DNA of 36,988 nucleotides. It comes from Paenibacillus ihuae. Its GTDB lineage: Bacteria; Bacillota; Bacilli; Paenibacillales; Paenibacillaceae. Positions 31,672-36,988 of this stretch are shown here, piece after piece (the first letter of the stretch is position 1; each line of letters starts with the position of its first letter). Where the stretch lies: the NCBI RefSeq assembly GCF_001368795.1, contig NZ_LN831198.1, forward strand, positions 1,647,747-1,684,734. The letters are read 5' to 3'. The notes under the pieces are model-generated. The model was not told where the DNA came from. It saw only the letters and a program-made list of their open reading frames with translations, and made no database searches. A program made the position numbers and the translations under genes.

Positions 31672-33114
31672 ATGAAAAATTCGCAGCATCTTAAGGCATA
31701 TGTCCAAATGCATCCTGATAACAAGATGGCATGGTACTTGCTTGGTAAGGAATACTATAAGAACGGCCAGCAGGGGAAAGCTAATTACTGCTTCAATCAG
31801 GCAGGAGAAGTATATGAGGCTTTTGAACACAGCAAGGTCCCGTCAGATATGCTGCGCGAATATGAGGATGGGCTGCTGAAAGTGGCGCATGAACGTCATC
31901 AGTCCAAGCTGAGGAAGCGCAGGACACTGGTGGCTCTCGTACTGTTGCTGTTATTGTTCCTGCCTCCGGCGGTATCGCCCGAAGCAGACTCCGGGATCAC
32001 TCTGGAATCCCTGCTGGATGATGGAAAGGACGTTCCTGCACAGCTGGCTGCTGATGCCCAGGAGACGGTTACAGAGGAAGAGCAGAGTGATCAACCGCCA
32101 AAGCTGGCTTTTACAGCCCTTGCCGGAGATGCAGGCGCCGCTAGCCAAGCCTTTGCGGGTATTGTGCAGAGCAAGAGTCCGGTAATGACTGCCATCCTGG
32201 GGATGGAGCGTTCGGGGAAATGGCTTGTATGGAAAAAGAAGCTGCCGCTTACTGCAACTGTGGTGAAGAATGAAAATGGGCGCACCGTCTACCAATCCTA
32301 TGATCAGGCCCGTTGTGAATGTCAGCCGCCGGAATCCGGGGAGCTGCAGAAGCAGGCGGCACGGTGGCAGGAGCAGCAGGAGCAGTTAGCAGTATTATGG
32401 AGCGCAATGCGCGCTTATAAGAGCAGCAAAGGGAATCTGCCTCAATCCTTAAAAGAGCTGACAGGTGCTTTTCCCGACAATTGGCTTGGTACGGCTACAC
32501 CGCTGATGAAGGAGAAGTTCGCCTCACTGCGTGCTTCGGCAGCTGATTTCTTGTCCAAACAGCAGGCGGGCAGAGCTGACGGAGAAGTGAATAATGAAGC
32601 GCAAGCAGGAGCCGGGACAGGAGGCGGAGCTGGGGCAGCAGGAGAAACGGCGCAGGAGATGCCTTTTTTCACCGGAGCCCTTAGTATTATTGTGGATAAA
32701 CAAAATCACCGTCTGGCAGTTACCAGCGGCTCGGTTATTCTGCGGAACTATGCGGTAGGGCTGGGCGGTGATAAGACTCCTGAAGGTACTTTTACAATTA
32801 CAGATAAGGTGGTTAATCCGAATGGCCGGGATAACGGGGAGTTTGGCAGCCGGGGCATGCAGCTCTCGGACAGCAATTATGCGATCCATGGCACGAGTGA
32901 ACCCGAAAGCATCGGCAAGGATGAGTCGCTGGGCTGTATCCGCATGAGCCGTAAGGATGTGGAGGAGTTATTCGCACTTGTACCCAGGGGAACGAAGGTG
33001 CAGATTAGTAAAGGGGTTTTGCCTGAGGAGCTGCTGGTTCCGGAGGGCCGTTTCCCCTCTGGAGCACCTCGAAATCAGACCAACCCCAACAAAGTCTACC
33101 ACTGGCTGAATTAA
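31672..33114 (+). CDS. Membrane-anchored L,D-transpeptidase with N-terminal TPR-like domain
   Basis: 480 aa. Residues 1-75 form a cytoplasmic TPR-like helical region (LKAYVQMHPDNKMAWYLLGKEYYKNGQQGKANYCFNQAGEVYEA). One membrane helix follows at ~85-102 (TLVALVLLLLLFLPPAV), after a basic stretch KLRKRR. A long extracytoplasmic region has an Ala/Gly/Glu-rich linker at ~300-325. The YkuD catalytic domain ends the protein: HGTSEPESIGKDESLGCIRMS with His406 and catalytic Cys422. It would make 3-3 cross-links or attach proteins to peptidoglycan. Start: ATG at 31672 with GGAGG five nucleotides upstream. An ATG nine codons earlier (31645) has a poorer site. Its stop overlaps that of the convergent 45-aa gene. 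Confidence 0.92.
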   Translation: MKNSQHLKAYVQMHPDNKMAWYLLGKEYYKNGQQGKANYCFNQAGEVYEAFEHSKVPSDMLREYEDGLLKVAHERHQSKLRKRRTLVALVLLLLLFLPPAVSPEADSGITLESLLDDGKDVPAQLAADAQETVTEEEQSDQPPKLAFTALAGDAGAASQAFAGIVQSKSPVMTAILGMERSGKWLVWKKKLPLTATVVKNENGRTVYQSYDQARCECQPPESGELQKQAARWQEQQEQLAVLWSAMRAYKSSKGNLPQSLKELTGAFPDNWLGTATPLMKEKFASLRASAADFLSKQQAGRADGEVNNEAQAGAGTGGGAGAAGETAQEMPFFTGALSIIVDKQNHRLAVTSGSVILRNYAVGLGGDKTPEGTFTITDKVVNPNGRDNGEFGSRGMQLSDSNYAIHGTSEPESIGKDESLGCIRMSRKDVEELFALVPRGTKVQISKGVLPEELLVPEGRFPSGAPRNQTNPNKVYHWLN

Positions 33115-33248
33115 TTGCCTGCTACAATAAATAGAACAATGATAAGAAGCACCAGCAAGACCAGACTTGCGCTAATCCACAGGATTGCTTTGCGGTTCAC
33201 TTCTTCTTTCTTCTGTTGAAGTGTTGGAGGTTTACGTTTAGTTGACAT
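33111..33248 (-). CDS. 45-aa single-pass membrane miniprotein
   Basis: ATG at 33248 with AAGGA eight nucleotides upstream, TAA at 33111-33113. The N-terminal half is highly basic and polar (MSTKRKPPTLQQKKEEVNRK). The second half is one hydrophobic helix (AILWISASLVLLVLLIIVLFIVAGN). The topology would be N-in with a very short C-terminal exit. Its stop codon overlaps the transpeptidase stop through the palindrome AATTAATT. No family recognised; related tiny Lys-rich membrane proteins are common in this bacterial group but of unknown role. Confidence 0.7.
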   Translation of the reverse strand: MSTKRKPPTLQQKKEEVNRKAILWISASLVLLVLLIIVLFIVAGN

Positions 33249-33459
33249 AATTGCCATCCTTCTTTCTCTGTTGATCGGTGATTACCCTTACATTGTAATG
33301 GGTTTAGGAGAAAATTACTATACTCTCCACTTCAGCCCGGAAACTCCGCAACCCAAAAAACTTTTCTTTTCCCCCGGAAACGGATAAAATTAAGAAGAAT
33401 ACTAACAGAAACGGGGAGTCGGAGGACGAATCGAGTGATCCCTTGAAGGAGCGAGAACG

Positions 33460-34554
33460 GTGCTGTATCGACATTTTGGCAAACCTATTTTCTTTAAAAT
33501 GGACCCGGAGAAGGCACATCATCTCGTCATAGGCGGATTAAACAAATCGGCACTGGTTCCGGGCGGCAGCGCGGCCATGCGTTTGATGTACGGTGTCCCT
33601 GAAACCGCGGATATGGCAGTAGACCTGTTCGGCCTGCATTTTCCCACTCCGGTGGGACTGGCAGCGGGACTGGACAAAAACGCCGAGGCGGTGGGCGGGT
33701 TCTCTTCAATCGGCTTCGGTTTCATGGAGGTTGGTACGGTAACTCCGAAAGGGCAGCCCGGCAATGACAGTCCGCGTCTGTTCCGTCTTCTTCCGGACGA
33801 AGCGCTCATCAACCGGATGGGCTTCAATAATGAAGGTGCGGAGGCTATGGCGGAACGGCTTAAGGTACTTAAGAAACGTAGGATACCGGTAGCAGTCAAC
33901 ATCGGACGCAACAAAGCCACTCCGAATGAAACGGCGCATGAGGATTACCGCAAGTGTATCCGTACGTTATATCCGTACGGTGATTTTTTTGTGGTCAATA
34001 TCAGCTCTCCGAATACACCGGATTTGCGCAGTCTTCAGCATGGAAGCGAGCTGTCGAAGCTGCTGGCCGAGGTCAAGGAAGAAATGGCTATCCAGCGGAA
34101 TAAGAGCGGCATAGCTAAAAGCCTGCTGGTCAAAATTGCTCCGGACGTCAGCGACAGTGAATTGGAATTCATGGTACATACGCTTTCGGAGGCGGGAGTA
34201 GATGGCGTAATTGCTACCAACACGACACTTAGCCGTGAAGGACTGATCAGTGAGAAAGCTGGAGAAACAGGAGGGCTTAGCGGCAAGCCGCTGAGAGACC
34301 GTTCTACAGATATTATCCGCAGTATTTACCGCCAGACCGGCGGGAAGCTGCCAATCATTGGCTCGGGCGGGATTTTTAGCAGCCAGGATGCTTATGACAA
34401 AATCCGGGCGGGTGCAAGCCTGGTTGAAATTTATACGGCTCTCATCTATGAAGGACCGGAGGTTAACCGCAGACTGCATGCCGGACTCAGGAAGCTGCTG
34501 CGGCGGGACGGATTCTCTCATATCCTAGAAGCGGTGGGCGCCGATCATCACTGA
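33460..34554 (+). CDS. pyrD: Dihydroorotate dehydrogenase (quinone), class 2
   Basis: 364 aa. It oxidises dihydroorotate to orotate, passing electrons to the quinone pool. The class 2 assignment rests on the N-terminal amphipathic extension (LYRHFGKPIFFKMDPEKAHHLVIGGL), the core GLAAGLDKNAEAVGGF and EVGTVTPKGQPGNDSPRLFRL, and the catalytic serine in NISSPNTPDLR (182/183). FMN-phosphate binding IIGSGGIFSSQDAYDKI is near the C-terminus. The start is GTG, with AAGGAG eight nucleotides upstream. No other pyr genes or a PyrR attenuator are beside it. The small alarmone synthetase follows after 28 nt. Confidence 0.95.
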   Translation: MLYRHFGKPIFFKMDPEKAHHLVIGGLNKSALVPGGSAAMRLMYGVPETADMAVDLFGLHFPTPVGLAAGLDKNAEAVGGFSSIGFGFMEVGTVTPKGQPGNDSPRLFRLLPDEALINRMGFNNEGAEAMAERLKVLKKRRIPVAVNIGRNKATPNETAHEDYRKCIRTLYPYGDFFVVNISSPNTPDLRSLQHGSELSKLLAEVKEEMAIQRNKSGIAKSLLVKIAPDVSDSELEFMVHTLSEAGVDGVIATNTTLSREGLISEKAGETGGLSGKPLRDRSTDIIRSIYRQTGGKLPIIGSGGIFSSQDAYDKIRAGASLVEIYTALIYEGPEVNRRLHAGLRKLLRRDGFSHILEAVGADHH

Positions 34555-34582
34555 AGGATGAATGGACAGGAGGACGAAGGCG

Positions 34583-35395
34583 ATGGACGGCAGGGACTGG
34601 GGAACTTTTTTGCTTCCATATGAACAGACTGTGGAGGAACTTAAGGTTAAATTTAAAACAATGCGCTCGGAGCTTAAGAAAAGGGAAGAATATACGCCGA
34701 TTGAGTTCGTAACAGGACGCGTAAAACGGCTGTCAAGCATCCTGGAGAAGGCCCAGCGGCTGAATGTGAAGATGGAGGATCTGGAAACGGGCATTGAAGA
34801 TATCGCCGGCATACGGATTATGTGCCAGTTCGTTGAAGATATCCGCAGAGTGGCGGAATATATCCGCGCCCGCAAAGATCTTGAAGTGCTGTATGAGAAA
34901 GATTACATCACAAATTATAAGGAAAGCGGCTACCGCAGCTTCCATATGATTATTAAATATCCTGTACAAACCGCTCTGGGACAAAAGATTGTACTTGCCG
35001 AAATTCAAATCCGTACACTCGCGATGAATTTCTGGGCAACGATCGAACATTCCCTGAACTATAAATACCGCGAAAGCCTGCCGGATGAAATGCGGATACG
35101 CCTGAAAACAGCTGCGGAGGCCGCATCGATCCTGGATAGTGAAATGTCCAGCATCCGTGAGGAAATTCTGGAAGCACAAAAGACGTTCGAGGAAAATTCG
35201 AATATGACCACACAAGTACTCAAGGCGATTCATCAATTGTATTTCTACCATCTGGTGAATGAGGCGATTGAAAGCCAGGAGCGGTTCAACGTGATCTGGC
35301 AGGCGCAGGATATGGAAGCCATGAAAGAGCTGCTGGACCATGTGCGGGAGCTGCTCTCAAGTGCGAAGAAGGACAGTCTGCCGGATGGCTTATGA
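34583..35395 (+). CDS. Small alarmone synthetase (RelA/SpoT synthetase-domain protein)
   Basis: 270 aa with only a (p)ppGpp synthetase domain and no hydrolase or TGS/ACT regions. Family blocks are VKRLSSILEKAQR, GIEDIAGIRIMCQF, DYITNYKESGYRSFHMII and EIQIRTLAMNFWATIEHSLNYK. The C-terminal ~80 residues are helical, as in RelQ/YjbM and RelP/YwaC, which form tetramers. The length is greater than usual for either, so no letter is assigned. Start: ATG at 34583 with AGGAGG nine nucleotides upstream; an ATG 21 nt earlier has poor spacing. It lies between pyrD and the overlapping DUF309 gene. Confidence 0.93.
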   Translation: MDGRDWGTFLLPYEQTVEELKVKFKTMRSELKKREEYTPIEFVTGRVKRLSSILEKAQRLNVKMEDLETGIEDIAGIRIMCQFVEDIRRVAEYIRARKDLEVLYEKDYITNYKESGYRSFHMIIKYPVQTALGQKIVLAEIQIRTLAMNFWATIEHSLNYKYRESLPDEMRIRLKTAAEAASILDSEMSSIREEILEAQKTFEENSNMTTQVLKAIHQLYFYHLVNEAIESQERFNVIWQAQDMEAMKELLDHVRELLSSAKKDSLPDGL

Positions 35396-35837
35396 ACCGC
35401 TTTACCTGGCTTACCTGGTCTACTTCAACCGTGACAGAGATTATTTTGAATGTCATGAGGTGCTTGAAGAGCTGTGGCTGGCGCACGAACGCAATCCTTT
35501 GTATAAAGCCCTTCTACAGGTAGCAGTGGGGCTGTATCATTTCCGGAATAACAATGTACGCGGTGCAGCGATTATGATGGACCGGGCACATGAAGTGCTT
35601 GGAACCTATCCTGCTGATTCCTTGGGTATCGATCTTGCCAAGCTGGTGAGGGAAGTAGAGGCCTACGCAGAACAACTGAAGGCGTATGCAGCTCATCCTT
35701 TTCCGTATTACGATCTGACGATCGACATTCTTGATCCGACACTGGCTGAAGAAGTAAAGCTGGCTGCTGCTGGCATTACGCCGAATCAGCCCCAGCGGCG
35801 CGGGCCGCAGCGGCCGGACAAAGCGCATCGTAAATAA
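35385..35837 (+). CDS. DUF309 family protein
   Basis: 150 aa. The diagnostic block is FNRDRDYFECHEVLEELWLAHERNPLYKALLQVAVGLYHFRNNN, with the conserved His and Glu residues of DUF309. An all-helical fold and a basic, Gln/Pro-rich C-terminus (QPQRRGPQRPDKAHRK) are visible. The ATG at 35385 lies inside the alarmone synthetase gene, 11 nt before its end, so translation is coupled. The reaction is unknown; the conserved HE pair suggests a metal site, by inference. It probably shares a transcript with pyrD and the alarmone synthetase. Confidence 0.88.
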   Translation: MAYEPLYLAYLVYFNRDRDYFECHEVLEELWLAHERNPLYKALLQVAVGLYHFRNNNVRGAAIMMDRAHEVLGTYPADSLGIDLAKLVREVEAYAEQLKAYAAHPFPYYDLTIDILDPTLAEEVKLAAAGITPNQPQRRGPQRPDKAHRK

Positions 35838-35862
35838 GATGCTGTGATAACGCTACATCATC

Positions 35863-35887
35863 AGGAACACCCCGCAGGGGTGTTCCT
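35863..35887 (+). terminator. Hairpin terminator after the DUF309 gene
   Basis: AGGAACACCCC-GCA-GGGGTGTTCCT, an 11-bp perfect stem. The T tract is broken (TTGAACTATTATTT), so termination may be incomplete. Confidence 0.7.
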
Positions 35888-35936
35888 TGAACTATTATTT
35901 CCCTAAATTCAGGTAACACAGCAGGAGGACGGCAAC

Positions 35937-36988
35937 ATGGCGGGACAACTGCCCAGCACTTTCACGGAACGCATGAAGGAGCTGCTGGGATCGGAATATG
36001 AGCAATTTGCGGACACCTATAAGGAAACACCTTATGGAGGAATCCGTGTCAATACACTGAAGATTACGGTCCAGGAGCTGCTGGAGCGCTCGCCGTTTGC
36101 GCTTCAGCCCATTCCCTGGTGTCCAACAGGATTCTATACGGAAGAGGGGACAAGACCGGGCAAACATCCCTATTACCATGCCGGGTTATATTACATACAG
36201 GAACCGAGCGCCATGGCACCGGTTGAGCTGCTTAATGTACAGCCTGGCGACCGTGTACTCGATCTGTGTGCCGCTCCAGGCGGTAAATCTACTCAGATTG
36301 CCGCCAAGCTGCAGGGCCAAGGGCTGCTCATCAGTAACGATCTTCACCCGGAGCGGACCAAGGCGCTGGCCAAAAATCTGGAGCTGTACGGCGTCAGAAA
36401 CGGCATTGTGCTGAACGAGAGCCCGGAACGGATTGCCGCAGCTTTTCCGGGTTTTTTCGACCGGATTCTGATCGATGCTCCTTGCTCCGGCGAGGGCATG
36501 TTCCGCAAAGACGAGGATATGGTGAAGCAGTGGGAGCCGGGAACACCCCGGAAGTATGCCGATATGCAGCGGGATATTCTTCGCTCGGCCGCGGAAGCAC
36601 TAACCCCGGGCGGAACGATAGTCTATTCGACTTGCACCTTTGCTCCCGAGGAGAATGAGGGGTCCATTCTGGAGTTTCTCGCCAGCCATCCGCAGTTTAC
36701 GGCGGTTCCGGCTGGGGGGACCGGCAGCTTCTCGCCGGGCCTCGGTGAATTGCCCGAGGCCGCGCGGCTGTGGCCGCATAAGGTCAAGGGCGAGGGCCAT
36801 TTCATGGCGGTGCTCCGCCATGACGGAAGCTCTGCTGCGCAGGGAGATGCCGGGATCGCGGACACCGCGCTCCCGGTTTCCGTGCACAGCAAGGGGGCGA
36901 AGGCTCCGATGGCGGCCAAAGTTGGCAGGCGGCAGAGGGGATGGCGGACGCGGAGGCAAAGGCGGACGCGCTTCCGGCAAAGGCGGCG
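35937..36988 (+). CDS. RsmF-type 16S/23S rRNA (cytosine-C5) methyltransferase, partial at the window end
   Basis: 350 codons are present and the gene continues past the window. It methylates C5 of cytosine in rRNA using S-adenosylmethionine (NOL1/NOP2/Sun family). SAM motif I is LDLCAAPGGKSTQIA (108-122). Then APCSGEGMF follows with Cys183, and STCTFAPEENE with the catalytic Cys233. AVLRHDG near residue 291 ends the catalytic domain. From about residue 298 the coding sequence is GC-rich and open in all three frames. The frame used gives a basic RRQRR-type stretch, while a neighbouring frame gives a Gly/Arg linker. Start ATG with AGGAGG nine nucleotides upstream. A C-terminal PUA-like domain would be expected beyond the edge. 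Confidence 0.9.
   Translation, partial: MAGQLPSTFTERMKELLGSEYEQFADTYKETPYGGIRVNTLKITVQELLERSPFALQPIPWCPTGFYTEEGTRPGKHPYYHAGLYYIQEPSAMAPVELLNVQPGDRVLDLCAAPGGKSTQIAAKLQGQGLLISNDLHPERTKALAKNLELYGVRNGIVLNESPERIAAAFPGFFDRILIDAPCSGEGMFRKDEDMVKQWEPGTPRKYADMQRDILRSAAEALTPGGTIVYSTCTFAPEENEGSILEFLASHPQFTAVPAGGTGSFSPGLGELPEAARLWPHKVKGEGHFMAVLRHDGSSAAQGDAGIADTALPVSVHSKGAKAPMAAKVGRRQRGWRTRRQRRTRFRQRR

Overview
The window looks like chromosomal core sequence from a spore-forming, GC-balanced Bacillota of the Paenibacillus type. That placement is an inference. It rests on strong AGGAGG-type ribosome binding sites, many TTG/GTG starts, a Bacillales-type 6S RNA, a GlnR/TnrA box, a YjcZ-like sporulation miniprotein, and a YtpB-type terpene synthase, CshA helicase and ferredoxin resembling Bacillus homologues. 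I see no phage, insertion sequence, plasmid, CRISPR or tRNA/rRNA gene.

Layout. 1-4059 (minus): pepF oligopeptidase, a LapA-like membrane protein, an M42 aminopeptidase and a truncated membrane protein, plus two small genes (77 and 56 aa). 4158-8247: a cold-shock gene, a minus-strand MFS transporter, the tetraprenyl-beta-curcumene synthase gene and pfkA. 8253-10879: one four-domain sulfur-carrier enzyme (CoA-disulfide reductase + rhodanese + TusA + DsrE2) behind a promoter carrying two CsoR/CstR-like dyads. 10910-15075 (minus): MATE efflux pump, a secreted putative glycoside hydrolase, a hypothetical gene and a YitT protein. 15147-19300: cshA helicase, a YjcZ-like miniprotein, a YesL-like membrane protein, 6S RNA and a DUF1499-like protein. 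19345-22720: tpx, a rhomboid protease with a GltC-like LysR regulator, a YugP-type membrane metallopeptidase and a MerR regulator. 23297-27144: nitrogen region with GlnR/TnrA-type boxes, amt, a DUF294 nucleotidyltransferase and a DEDDh exonuclease, converging on a JAMM peptidase. 27159-31618: TlpA-like thioredoxin, cimA with an unusual tandem-repeat leader, dinB and ferredoxin. 31672-36988: a membrane-anchored L,D-transpeptidase, a 45-aa membrane miniprotein, pyrD, a small alarmone synthetase overlapping a DUF309 gene, and the start of an RsmF-type rRNA methyltransferase.

How it fits together. Most genes are housekeeping: peptide turnover, glycolysis, isoleucine and pyrimidine synthesis, redox defence, RNA metabolism and stringent response. 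The least explained parts are: (i) two tandem copies of a ~64-nt element in the cimA leader; (ii) amt followed by a DUF294 nucleotidyltransferase and an exonuclease where a PII gene might be expected; (iii) the CoADR-rhodanese-TusA-DsrE2 fusion and its dyads; (iv) two well-placed starts for pepF, one adding a signal-peptide-like extension; (v) several unannotated miniproteins of 32-77 aa.

Coordinates and motifs were read by eye. Family assignments come from recognised motifs and remembered homologues, not from searches.
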